A stretch of 64,000 nt of DNA from Peptostreptococcaceae bacterium pGA-8 (GTDB taxonomy: Bacteria; Bacillota; Clostridia; Peptostreptococcales; Anaerovoracaceae): assembly GCA_900112915.1 (NCBI GenBank), contig FONK01000010.1:1-64000 (forward strand). The letters are read 5' to 3'. The notes below the pieces were generated by a model. It ran no database searches. It was not told the origin of the DNA and saw only the letters and a program-made list of their open reading frames with translations. Position numbers and translations under genes: made by a program. Below, piece after piece: positions 15,999 through 24,095 of the stretch; position 1 is the first letter of the stretch; each line of letters begins with the position of its first letter.

Positions 15999-17090
15999 TT
16001 AAATATTATTCTCCTCAAATTTCTTCATAAATGAAATGAGTGCATCGACACCTTCCTCCGGCATCGCATTGTAAATGCTTGCACGCATTCCGCCAATGGA
16101 TCTGTGTCCCGCAAGGCTAACCAGCCCTTCTTCTGCAGCTTCCGCAATAAATTTCTTATCCAAATCAGGATTTCCTGTAACAAACACTACATTCATAAGG
16201 GATCTGTCTTCTTTTTCTACACAGCCTTTATATAGTCTGCTTGAATCGATGTAGTCATAAAGCTTTGCAGCCTTTCTTTTGTTTTTCTCTTCAATTGCCT
16301 TAACGCCGCCCATATCAAGTAGATATTTAAATACCTCACCTGCAACATAAATGGCAAAGCATGGTGGCGTGTTGTACATTGAACCGTTATCAGCGTGGAT
16401 TTTGTAATCTAAATAAACCGGACACATTGGATGTGCATGTCCAATTAGGTCTTCTCTTACAATGGCAATAGTAGCTCCTGCAGGTCCAACATTTTTTTGC
16501 GCTCCTGCAATAATTGCTCCAAACTTGGTTACATCAATCTCCTCTGAAAGTATATTTGATGACATGTCCGCAATCAGCGGAATATCTCCTGTATCAGGAA
16601 TATACGGGAATTTGGTTCCATATATGGTGTTGTTTAGACAGATATAAACATAATCCGCATCGCTTCTGAAATCTTCCCTTGTTACCTTAGGAATATATGA
16701 AAAGGTTGACTCTTCGGAGCTTGCAACAATCTTTACATCCCCGTATTTTTTAGCTTCCTTAGCAGCCTTTTTTGCCCAGGAACCGGTTACAATATAGTCA
16801 GCCTTTCTGTTATTCTGCATGAAATTAAGTGGTACCATCGAGAACTGCATGGTTCCACCACCCTGAAGGAACATTACCTTGTAGTTATCAGGAATATTCA
16901 TCAGCTTTCTAAGGTTTGCTTCTGCGTCTTTAATAATTTTATCAAAGATTTTACCTCTATGGCTCATTTCCATTACAGACATACCGCAACCTTCGTAATT
17001 GGTCAGCTCAGCTGCCACCTTCTCCATAACCTCTAAAGGTAACACTGACGGACCTGCTGAAAAATTAAATACTCTTTCACCTTTAACCAT
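15999..17090 (-). CDS. serC: Phosphoserine aminotransferase
   Basis: 363 residues, full length. Transfers the amino group of glutamate to 3-phosphohydroxypyruvate to make O-phosphoserine. Family motifs: FNFSAGPSVLPLEV at the N-terminus, FLQGGGTMQFSMVPLN, GSWAKKAAKEA, and the PLP lysine K199 in GAQKNVGPAG. The C-terminal GHRSIGGMRASIYNAM is the substrate-phosphate block. Strong ribosome binding site (AGGAGG). It heads the serC-apgM-dacF-uvrC run and is divergent from serA across 219 bases, so the first two serine-pathway steps are transcribed back to back. Confidence 0.95.
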   Translation of the reverse strand: MVKGERVFNFSAGPSVLPLEVMEKVAAELTNYEGCGMSVMEMSHRGKIFDKIIKDAEANLRKLMNIPDNYKVMFLQGGGTMQFSMVPLNFMQNNRKADYIVTGSWAKKAAKEAKKYGDVKIVASSEESTFSYIPKVTREDFRSDADYVYICLNNTIYGTKFPYIPDTGDIPLIADMSSNILSEEIDVTKFGAIIAGAQKNVGPAGATIAIVREDLIGHAHPMCPVYLDYKIHADNGSMYNTPPCFAIYVAGEVFKYLLDMGGVKAIEEKNKRKAAKLYDYIDSSRLYKGCVEKEDRSLMNVVFVTGNPDLDKKFIAEAAEEGLVSLAGHRSIGGMRASIYNAMPEEGVDALISFMKKFEENNI

Positions 17091-17172
17091 TTCTTTTCCC
17101 TCCTAGAATTTAAAATATAGTAATACAGCTTGTTTAGCTATTTATAATACTAATTAAAGCTATACTTATTTT

Positions 17173-17201
17173 ATTATACTAAAAATGCTGACTTATAACA
17201 A
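17173..17201 (-). promoter_or_regulatory. Sigma-70 promoter for serC
   Basis: On the minus strand TTGTTA (17196-17201) and TATAAT (17173-17178) are separated by 17 bases. Position is about 80 bases before the serC start. Confidence 0.65.
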
Positions 17202-17252
17202 TTGTTTTTACGTTGTTTTTTTGATATTGTCATAATCTCCCTATTACCATCA

Positions 17253-17281
17253 TTGAAGCCACTTAATAAAGGTGCTATAAT
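17253..17281 (+). promoter_or_regulatory. Sigma-70 promoter for serA
   Basis: TTGAAG (17253-17258), 17-base spacer, TATAAT (17276-17281), 28 bases before the serA start. The ribosome binding site GGGAGG follows. Confidence 0.75.
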
Positions 17282-17309
17282 AAAACAAATATTATACGGG
17301 AGGTAAGAT

Positions 17310-18455
17310 ATGTATAAAATTGCAACACTAAATAAAATCTCACCTGTAGGCCTTTCTCACCTAACAGGAAAATACTCTGTTTCAGACGATTTATCGGAAG
17401 CAACGGGTGTGCTTGTCAGGAGTCAAGACCTTCATTCTGCCGAGTTTCCTAAGGAGCTTCTCGGAATTGCAAGAGCAGGTGCAGGGGTAAACAATATTCC
17501 CCTTGATAGATGCGCTGAAAATGGGATTGTAGTCTTCAACACACCGGGAGCAAATGCTAATGCTGTTAAAGAATTAGTAATCGGTTCCCTTATTCTAAGT
17601 GCAAGAAATGTCTTCCCGGCTATGACATGGGCATCCGGTTTGACCGAAAACATCGGTAAGTCTGTTGAAAAAGGAAAGGGGCAATTTGCAGGAACTGAAA
17701 TTGCCGGCAAAAAACTGGCTGTAATAGGGCTGGGAGCCATCGGTGTCAGAGTTGCCAATGCTGCTAAGGATATGGGAATGAGGGTTATCGGCTACGACCC
17801 GTATTTCAGTGTGCGATCAGCCCACAGCCTTTATTCAACCATTGAGTTTACCCAGGATCTCAAGGCCGCCCTTGCGGATGCTGACTATATTACACTGCAT
17901 TTACCTGCCATTGACAGCACAAAGGAAATGTTCAATAAAGAGCTGATTGCACTTTGCAAGCCCGGAGCTGTTTTGTTGAACTTTGCAAGAAATCTTCTGG
18001 TTAAAGAAGATGACCTTCTTGAAGCCCTTTCAGAAGGAAAAATTAAAGGATATGTTACAGACTTCCCTACTGAGGGTCTTCTCGGCAAGGAAGGTGTTTT
18101 GTCAATCCCTCACCTAGGTGCTTCCACTGCCGAAGCGGAGGATAACTGCGCAACTATGGCTACTCTTCAGCTGATGGACTATATTGAAAACGGAAACATA
18201 ACTAACTCGGTTAACTTCCCTAATGCTGATCTTGGACCGGTTGCCGCCGACGAATCAAGGATTGCGGTTATGACCTATGGAGTTGAAAGACCGGTACAGC
18301 TGGCAATGGAAATGTTTAAAGACCTTGATATAGAAGCTGCCGTTGGTGGTGTTAAGGGGCAGTTCGGCTATGCTCTAATCTCGTCAAAGACCTTTGTGGA
18401 AGAGGTAAATGTGCTTCCCGGAGTCGTAAAGGTTCGTGTAATCCAAGACATGTAA
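17310..18455 (+). CDS. serA: D-3-phosphoglycerate dehydrogenase
   Basis: 381 residues. Oxidises 3-phosphoglycerate to 3-phosphohydroxypyruvate with NAD, the first step of serine synthesis. The 2-hydroxyacid dehydrogenase fold is clear: ARAGAGVNNIPLDRC, the Rossmann block VIGLGAIGVRVANAA, the catalytic arginine in NFARNLLVKEDDLLEAL (usual ARGG changed to ARNL), the glutamate region FPTEGLL, and catalytic histidine in PHLGASTAEAE. The last 65 residues resemble a shortened ACT regulatory domain (RIAVMTYGVERP, FGYALISS). It lacks the Ig-like ASB domain of long SerA forms. Transcribed alone from the 17253 promoter and divergent from serC. Confidence 0.92.
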   Translation: MYKIATLNKISPVGLSHLTGKYSVSDDLSEATGVLVRSQDLHSAEFPKELLGIARAGAGVNNIPLDRCAENGIVVFNTPGANANAVKELVIGSLILSARNVFPAMTWASGLTENIGKSVEKGKGQFAGTEIAGKKLAVIGLGAIGVRVANAAKDMGMRVIGYDPYFSVRSAHSLYSTIEFTQDLKAALADADYITLHLPAIDSTKEMFNKELIALCKPGAVLLNFARNLLVKEDDLLEALSEGKIKGYVTDFPTEGLLGKEGVLSIPHLGASTAEAEDNCATMATLQLMDYIENGNITNSVNFPNADLGPVAADESRIAVMTYGVERPVQLAMEMFKDLDIEAAVGGVKGQFGYALISSKTFVEEVNVLPGVVKVRVIQDM

Positions 18456-18476
18456 TATGCGCCCTGCAAAAACCTG

Positions 18477-18505
18477 TTGCCATAGGTATAAAGTGGTGCT
18501 ATAAT
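18477..18505 (+). promoter_or_regulatory. Sigma-70 promoter for the riboflavin operon
   Basis: TTGCCA (18477-18482), 17-base spacer, TATAAT (18500-18505), about 20 bases before the FMN riboswitch. Confidence 0.75.
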
Positions 18506-18525
18506 GTCAATGTAAAATTTAATAA

Positions 18526-18637
18526 ACTCTTCAGGGCAGGGTGCAAGTCCCTACCGGTGGTACAGCCCACGAGCCGCAAGGCATGACTCGGTTAGATTCC
18601 GAGGCCGACAGTATAGTCTGGATGAAAGAAGATGGAA
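18526..18637 (+). ncRNA. FMN riboswitch (RFN element)
   Basis: The RFN signature is present in order: TTCAGGGCAGGGTGCAA, TCCCTACCGGTGGTA, AGCCCACGAGCC, GATTCCGAGGCCGACAGT, and the closing GGATGAAAGAAGATGG. FMN binding folds this aptamer and normally favours transcription termination. The terminator 45 bases downstream (18682-18712) is the expected expression platform. Confidence 0.97.
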
Positions 18638-18681
18638 AGATATTTATATATTTTGATATATTGGATATTTTGGATATGCTT

Positions 18682-18712
18682 AGCCTTGGAATGGAATTTC
18701 CAAGGCTTTTTT
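18682..18712 (+). terminator. Riboswitch-controlled intrinsic terminator
   Basis: AGCCTTGGAA (18682-18691) pairs perfectly with TTCCAAGGCT (18698-18707), followed by a T-run. It lies between the FMN aptamer and ribD, so FMN-bound transcripts would end here. Confidence 0.9.
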
Positions 18713-18807
18713 ATTAAAAATATCGCATACATCATTGTTAAATACATATACCCGCACTCAATGCCGTGAAGAATTATCTTTACGGCATTTTATTTTAGGA
18801 GGGAAAA

Positions 18808-19911
18808 ATGAGTCACGAAGAATATATGAAGCTTGCTATAGAATTGGCATCAAAGGGCGCCGGTCATGTATCGCCAAACCCTCTTGTCGGTGCAGTAATT
18901 GTAAAAAATAATGAAATTATCGGACGAGGCTACCATGCAAAATACGGAGATCTCCACGCTGAACGGGCTGCCCTTGGAAATTGTGAGAAAGATCCTGCTG
19001 GCGGTACCATGTATGTAACCCTTGAGCCCTGTAGCCATTACGGCAAACAGCCACCCTGTGTTTCAGCAATAATTGAAGCCGGAATAAGTACCCTTTATAT
19101 CGGCTCGGATGACCCGAACCCTAAGGTGTCAGGCAGAGGAATTGCAATGCTGAGAGAAGCCGGTATCCGGGTTATAACCCACTTTCTGAAAGAAGAGTGC
19201 GATGAGCTGAATGGAATATTTTTTCATTATATAAAAACAAATAAGCCCTATGTAACTCTAAAATATGCCATGTCCCTAGACGGAAAAACAGCTACATACA
19301 CCGGAAGCTCTCAGTGGATTACAGGCTCAACGGCACGAGCACATGTTCATAAGTTGCGAAATGACTACACAGCAATTATGGTAGGCAGTGAAACTGTTTT
19401 GTCCGATAATCCCATGCTGGATTGCAGACTTCCTCAGGGTGGAGTTGACCCTATTCGTATAGTCTGTGACAGCAGGTTAAGAATTCCGCTAAATTCCAAT
19501 TTGGTGAAAACGGCGGGCTCCATTTCAACCATCATAGCCACCTGCTCTGATAATGGGGAAAAAATTGCTCAGCTTCAGGATGCCGGATGTCAAGTACTTA
19601 AGCTGTCAAGCAGGGGTGAGCACATTGACCTTAGTCAGCTTATAGCTGAGCTGGGAAAGATGTCCATTGACAGCCTTCTCGTTGAAGGTGGCGGCACCCT
19701 TAACTGGGCTCTCATGGAGGCCGGTCTTGTAAATAGCATAAAGTGCTATTTAGGAGCTAAGGTAATTGGCGGCAGCCTGTCCAAATCCCCTATTGCCGGT
19801 CTTGGATTTGAAACGGTGGATTATGGGCCTAAGCTGGAAATAAAGAAGGTTGAGCTTTTTCAGGATGATGTTCTAATTGAAGCAGAGGTACATGAGAAAA
19901 GGAGTGTTTAA
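18808..19911 (+). CDS. ribD: Bifunctional diaminohydroxyphosphoribosylaminopyrimidine deaminase / reductase
   Basis: 367 residues. Carries out deamination and then side-chain reduction in riboflavin synthesis. The N-terminal cytidine-deaminase-like domain shows the zinc ligands and catalytic Glu in HAERAALGNC and the PCSHYGKQPPC block. The C-terminal reductase domain begins near 145 (PYVTLKYAMSLDGKTAT) with SQWITGSTARAHVHKLR, GSETVLSDNPML and VEGGGTLNWAL. AGGAGG precedes the ATG. Its stop overlaps the ribE start (TAATG). Controlled by the FMN leader. Confidence 0.96.
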   Translation: MSHEEYMKLAIELASKGAGHVSPNPLVGAVIVKNNEIIGRGYHAKYGDLHAERAALGNCEKDPAGGTMYVTLEPCSHYGKQPPCVSAIIEAGISTLYIGSDDPNPKVSGRGIAMLREAGIRVITHFLKEECDELNGIFFHYIKTNKPYVTLKYAMSLDGKTATYTGSSQWITGSTARAHVHKLRNDYTAIMVGSETVLSDNPMLDCRLPQGGVDPIRIVCDSRLRIPLNSNLVKTAGSISTIIATCSDNGEKIAQLQDAGCQVLKLSSRGEHIDLSQLIAELGKMSIDSLLVEGGGTLNWALMEAGLVNSIKCYLGAKVIGGSLSKSPIAGLGFETVDYGPKLEIKKVELFQDDVLIEAEVHEKRSV

Positions 19912-20555
19912 TGTTCACAGGAATAATTGAAGAAGTCGGCGAAATAGTATCTGTTGCGAAGGGGGCCGACTCGGCTGTTTTGGAAATAAAGGCCGAAAAA
20001 ATTTTCAGCGATATAAAGCTTGGAGACAGCATTGCTGTAAACGGCATTTGTTTGACAGTTACACGGTTCACAAAAAATACATTTCATGCCGATGTTATGC
20101 ATGAGACCTTAAATCGCTCTTCTCTTAAAAATTTGAAAATTGGCACCGAGGTAAATCTGGAAAGAGCCATGTCAGCTGCGGGAAGATTCGGCGGGCATAT
20201 TGTATCAGGACATGTGGACACTACCGGGGTCATTAAGAGCATTGAAACAGATGACAACGCCATCTGGTTTGCCATAAGCCCTGAGAAAGATATTTTAAGA
20301 TACGTCGTTGAGAAAGGATCCATTACTATTGATGGCATAAGCCTCACCGTTGCAAAGGTTACAGCAAACGATTTCTCAATTTCAGCCATACCGCATACCG
20401 TTAAGATGACCATCCTGAAGGATAAGCATCCGGGAGATTTGGTAAATCTGGAGGTAGACATACTCGGCAAATATGTTGAAAAGCTTCTCAACTGCAAGCC
20501 GCCGACAAGCAAGTCGAATATAACTATGGAGTTTTTGACCGAAAATGGTTTTTAA
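19911..20555 (+). CDS. ribE: Riboflavin synthase alpha subunit
   Basis: 214 residues. Dismutates two 6,7-dimethyl-8-ribityllumazine molecules to riboflavin and the pyrimidine precursor. The two lumazine-binding repeats are visible: MFTGIIEEVGEI with INGICLTV-type NGICLTVTRF, and GHIVSGHVDTTGVI with IDGISLTVAKV. Start overlaps the ribD stop by one base, so translation is coupled. It is followed by ribBA after 21 bases with AGGAGG. Confidence 0.95.
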   Translation: MFTGIIEEVGEIVSVAKGADSAVLEIKAEKIFSDIKLGDSIAVNGICLTVTRFTKNTFHADVMHETLNRSSLKNLKIGTEVNLERAMSAAGRFGGHIVSGHVDTTGVIKSIETDDNAIWFAISPEKDILRYVVEKGSITIDGISLTVAKVTANDFSISAIPHTVKMTILKDKHPGDLVNLEVDILGKYVEKLLNCKPPTSKSNITMEFLTENGF

Positions 20556-20576
20556 TAGTTTAACAGGAGGAAAATA

Positions 20577-21776
20577 ATGTTTAAATTTAACAGCATTGAA
20601 GAAGCCTTAGAGGATTTAAGGCAGGGAAAAATAATTTTGGTTACAGATGATCCTGACAGGGAAAACGAGGGAGACTTTATCTGCGCCGCTGAGTTTGCAA
20701 CTACAGAAAACATCAACTTCATGGCAATTCACGGCAAGGGACTTATTTGTATGCCTATGTCCGCACATTATGTTGAAAAGCTCATGCTTCCTCAAATGGT
20801 ATCAAATAACACGGACAATCACGAAACAGCCTTTACAGTTTCCATTGACCATGTAGATACTACAACGGGCATATCTGCAGCAGAACGCTCAATTACAGCG
20901 ATTAAGGCCGTTGAAGAGGATGCTCGTCCTGAAGATTTCAGAAGACCAGGTCACATGTTCCCTCTTCTTGCGAAGGAAAAGGGAGTTTTAGAAAGAAACG
21001 GTCATACGGAAGCCACCGTTGATTTGATGAAGCTTGCCGGACTGAAGGAAATGGGTCTATGCTGCGAAATTATGAAGGAGGATGGAACTATGATGCGAAC
21101 TCCTGAATTATTTCAGCTGGCAGAAAATTTGAATATTAAGTTCATAACAATTAAGGATCTTCAAGAATATAGAAAAAAGTTTGAAAAGCTGGTAGACAGA
21201 GTTACGGAAAACGAAATGCCGACAAAATATGGGCAGTTCAAGGCTTACGGCTTCGTAAACAGGCTTAATGGCGAGCATCATGTGGCTCTTGTAAAGGGTG
21301 ATATCGGTGATGGCGAAAATGTTCTTTGCCGAGTCCATTCAGAATGTTTAACCGGTGATACCTTCGGTTCACTGAGATGTGACTGTGGCGAGCAATTTGC
21401 TGCCGCTATGAAGCAAATTGAGGCTGAAGGTCGTGGAATATTACTTTATATGAGACAGGAAGGCCGCGGCATCGGCTTAATCAACAAGCTTAAAGCCTAT
21501 GAATTACAGGAAAAGGGTATGGATACTCTGGAAGCAAATCTAGCCTTGGGCTTTGAAGGTGATGAGCGTGAATACTATATCGGTGCTCAAATATTAAAGG
21601 ACTTGGGAGTCAAGAGCATGAGACTTCTTACCAACAATCCTGATAAGGTATATCAGCTATCTGACTTCGGCTTAAGTATCGCAGAAAGAGTTCCAATTAA
21701 AATTAAGGCTACCGCCCATGACCTCTTTTACTTGCAAACAAAGCAAAAGAAAATGGGACATATATTAAACTACTAA
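20577..21776 (+). CDS. ribBA: Bifunctional 3,4-dihydroxy-2-butanone-4-phosphate synthase / GTP cyclohydrolase II
   Basis: 399 residues, both precursor branches of riboflavin in one chain. RibB part, 1-200: [19 protein letters not shown] with the acidic metal site, [18 protein letters not shown]. RibA part, 205-399: [34 protein letters not shown] followed by the zinc cysteines in LRCDCGEQF, and [19 protein letters not shown], with LLTNNPDK near the end. Strong AGGAGG before the ATG. Third gene of the FMN-regulated operon. Confidence 0.97.
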   Translation: MFKFNSIEEALEDLRQGKIILVTDDPDRENEGDFICAAEFATTENINFMAIHGKGLICMPMSAHYVEKLMLPQMVSNNTDNHETAFTVSIDHVDTTTGISAAERSITAIKAVEEDARPEDFRRPGHMFPLLAKEKGVLERNGHTEATVDLMKLAGLKEMGLCCEIMKEDGTMMRTPELFQLAENLNIKFITIKDLQEYRKKFEKLVDRVTENEMPTKYGQFKAYGFVNRLNGEHHVALVKGDIGDGENVLCRVHSECLTGDTFGSLRCDCGEQFAAAMKQIEAEGRGILLYMRQEGRGIGLINKLKAYELQEKGMDTLEANLALGFEGDEREYYIGAQILKDLGVKSMRLLTNNPDKVYQLSDFGLSIAERVPIKIKATAHDLFYLQTKQKKMGHILNY

Positions 21777-21806
21777 AAATATTATACAAAGGAGAGGCAT
21801 TATACA

Positions 21807-22289
21807 TTGCCAAATAAGAAAATGAAAACATTTGAAGGAAAATTAGTAACAGCTGACATTAAAATCGGTATTATTGCAGGCAGATTTAACGAGTTCATCA
21901 CATCAAAATTGTTGAGTGGTGCCATTGACTGCCTGGTTCGTCACGATGTAAAGGAAGAAAACATAGAAATTGCCTGGGTGCCGGGCGCCTTTGAAATCCC
22001 TCTAATTGCGGCAAAAATGGCAGAAAGCAAAAAATATGATGCAATTATTTGTCTAGGTGCTGTCATAAGAGGAAATACTTCCCATTACGACTATGTGTGC
22101 AGCGAAGTTTCAAAGGGCATCGCAGCTACATCATTAAAATACGGGCTGCCTGTCATGTTCGGTGTTGTGACTACTGAAAATATAGAGCAGGCTATTGAAA
22201 GAGCCGGCACGAAGGCCGGAAACAAGGGCTATGATTGTGCACTTTCTGCAATAGAAATGGTAAATCTCATTAAAGGATTGGAGCAATAA
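21807..22289 (+). CDS. ribH: 6,7-dimethyl-8-ribityllumazine synthase
   Basis: About 160 residues. Condenses the ribitylaminopyrimidine with dihydroxybutanone phosphate; members form icosahedral shells or pentamers. Motifs: [52 protein letters not shown] (catalytic histidine), [24 protein letters not shown]. The start is read as TTG at 21807, 12 bases after AAAGGAG; an ATG at 21822 has no closer site. Fourth gene of the operon. Confidence 0.95.
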   Translation: MPNKKMKTFEGKLVTADIKIGIIAGRFNEFITSKLLSGAIDCLVRHDVKEENIEIAWVPGAFEIPLIAAKMAESKKYDAIICLGAVIRGNTSHYDYVCSEVSKGIAATSLKYGLPVMFGVVTTENIEQAIERAGTKAGNKGYDCALSAIEMVNLIKGLEQ

Positions 22290-22295
22290 TCGAAA

Positions 22296-22991
22296 ATGTT
22301 AAATCTCATATTTGATTATGACGGTACCTTACATGACACCATGCACATATATGAGCCTGCCTTCAAAAAAGCCTATGGCGAAATGGTTTCAGCAGGCCTT
22401 CGCAAGCCTGAGGATTTTTCCGGGAATGAAATCAGCAGGTGGCTTGGTTATTCTTCCATCGATATGTGGAATAGCTTCGCTCCTGATTTAAGTCAGGATC
22501 AACGTTTGTATTACAGCAATGTTGTCGGTCAGGAGATGTATAGGCTGATTAGAGAAGGCCATGCTCAGCTTTATCCGGGGACAAAGGAGCTGTTGCCTCA
22601 GCTTCGCAATGAAGGCTACCGGCTTATCTTCTTGAGCAATTGTAAAATTGCATATATGAAAACTCATACTGAAATATTCCATCTGGATGACTATTTCCAC
22701 AAATTTTATTGCTCGGAAGAATTTGATTGGGCACCTAAGGAAGAAATTTTCAACACCATTTTAGATGATATAAAAAAGCTTGAAGGGTCAGATGACCCCT
22801 CAAGCCTGAAATGTGTTGCCATTGGTGACAGATTTCATGATATTAATTTGGCTAATTCCCACGGACTTCCGTCCATAGGCTGTACCTACGGTTTCGGAAC
22901 GCCTGAGGAGCTTTCGTCAGCTACCTACTTAACTGATTCTCTATATGAGCTGAAGAATATAATCAGTAACATCGACAGCCTTGGTGTCTGA
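22296..22991 (+). CDS. HAD-superfamily phosphatase at the end of the riboflavin operon
   Basis: 231 residues, phosphoglycolate-phosphatase-like HAD fold. Motif I FDYDGTLHDT (nucleophile Asp, general acid Asp), motif II IFLSNCK, lysine in APKEE, motif III/IV AIGDRFHDINLA. An inserted helical cap domain (about 15-95) is of the class I type. The gene begins six bases after ribH, with GGAG inside the ribH end, so it belongs to the riboflavin transcript. Riboflavin synthesis needs a phosphatase for the 5-phosphate of the ribitylaminopyrimidine, and HAD enzymes perform it in other bacteria. This gene is therefore a good candidate, by position only. Its last 51 bases overlap the convergent isocitrate dehydrogenase gene. 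Confidence 0.85.
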   Translation: MLNLIFDYDGTLHDTMHIYEPAFKKAYGEMVSAGLRKPEDFSGNEISRWLGYSSIDMWNSFAPDLSQDQRLYYSNVVGQEMYRLIREGHAQLYPGTKELLPQLRNEGYRLIFLSNCKIAYMKTHTEIFHLDDYFHKFYCSEEFDWAPKEEIFNTILDDIKKLEGSDDPSSLKCVAIGDRFHDINLANSHGLPSIGCTYGFGTPEELSSATYLTDSLYELKNIISNIDSLGV

Positions 22992-24095
22992 AAGGTCTTT
23001 AATTAATACCTGGTCTAGGGCCTTAGAAAGGGCTTCTGATTTTTCCACAAAGCCCAAATGATTTAGCATCATTGTCATAGCTTTAAATATACTTGCAGGG
23101 TTTGCATATTCCATAAGCCCTGCTTCAACCAATCTTGGAGCAGAACCATGTATAGCCTCAAACATAGCATATCTGCTGCCTATGTTTGCTGACCCTGCAG
23201 TTCCGACACCACCTTGAAGCTGAGCGGCCTCATCGGTGATAATGTCTCCATATAAGTTAGGTAAAATGAAAACCTGAAAATCCCTTCTTAGCTCTTCATT
23301 AACCAGGTTTGCAGCCATAATATCTACATACCAGTCATCTATGATAAGCTCCGGATACTCCTTTGCCACCTGGTGACAAATTCCGGAAAACATTCCGTCA
23401 GTTTTTTTCATGATGTTGGCTTTAGTCACAATTGCTATCCTGGTTTTACCTGTCTTTCTGGCAAAGTCCATAGCAGCCCTTGCAATTCTTTTGGTTCCGG
23501 CCGCTGTTGTAATCTTAAAATCTATGGTAAGCTCAGCTTCTTCTCCCTTCAGTTCACAGCCTCTGCTGCCCAATACATACTCACCTTCAGTATTTTCTCT
23601 AAAGAAAGTCCAGTCGATGCCTTCATTCTCTATGGTGATAGGCCTTACATTGGCAAATAAATCAAGCTCTCTTCTTAGGGTAACATTGGCGCTTTCGAGG
23701 CTCCCTCCCTTCGGAGTGGTAGTAGGTCCTTTCAAAAGCACATGACATGACTTGATATCCTCAAGAACATCCTTTGGCACAGCCTCTCCATGCTCCATTC
23801 TGTTTTCTAAAGTCAAGCCTTCAATCCTCCTTAAGACCACATTGCCTTGAGCAATTTCATCCTTTAGAATTACCTTAAGAAGTCTTTCTGCCTCTCTCAT
23901 TATTACAGGTCCGATACCATCACCATAGGCTATGCCTATTACCACAGCCTCCTGATCATGGCCCTTATCTGCCTCTGTACCTGCCTCCATAGAAGCTGCT
24001 CTTTCATACTGCTCTTCCAAAAGCTTTCTGAGATGGTTCACAGTTTTATCTATTTCCCTGTTAATATTAGGAATTATCTTATTGTCTAAGGTCAT
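22941..24095 (-). CDS. Isocitrate dehydrogenase (isocitrate/isopropylmalate dehydrogenase family)
   Basis: 384 residues. Expected to oxidise isocitrate to 2-oxoglutarate with NAD or NADP; the cofactor cannot be fixed by eye. Family blocks: GIAYGDGIGPVIMREAERLL, LLKGPTTTPKGGSLESANVTLRR, FFRENTEGEYVLGSRG, the metal site in LPNLYGDIITDEAAQLQGG, and EAIHGSAPRL. A 50-residue N-terminal extension precedes the core. The start overlaps the aconitase stop by one base (TAATG). The context of Re-citrate synthase and aconitase makes isocitrate the likely substrate, over isopropylmalate. It overlaps the convergent HAD gene by 51 bases. Confidence 0.88.
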   Translation of the reverse strand: MTLDNKIIPNINREIDKTVNHLRKLLEEQYERAASMEAGTEADKGHDQEAVVIGIAYGDGIGPVIMREAERLLKVILKDEIAQGNVVLRRIEGLTLENRMEHGEAVPKDVLEDIKSCHVLLKGPTTTPKGGSLESANVTLRRELDLFANVRPITIENEGIDWTFFRENTEGEYVLGSRGCELKGEEAELTIDFKITTAAGTKRIARAAMDFARKTGKTRIAIVTKANIMKKTDGMFSGICHQVAKEYPELIIDDWYVDIMAANLVNEELRRDFQVFILPNLYGDIITDEAAQLQGGVGTAGSANIGSRYAMFEAIHGSAPRLVEAGLMEYANPASIFKAMTMMLNHLGFVEKSEALSKALDQVLIKDLSDTKAVDVTDYILQLI

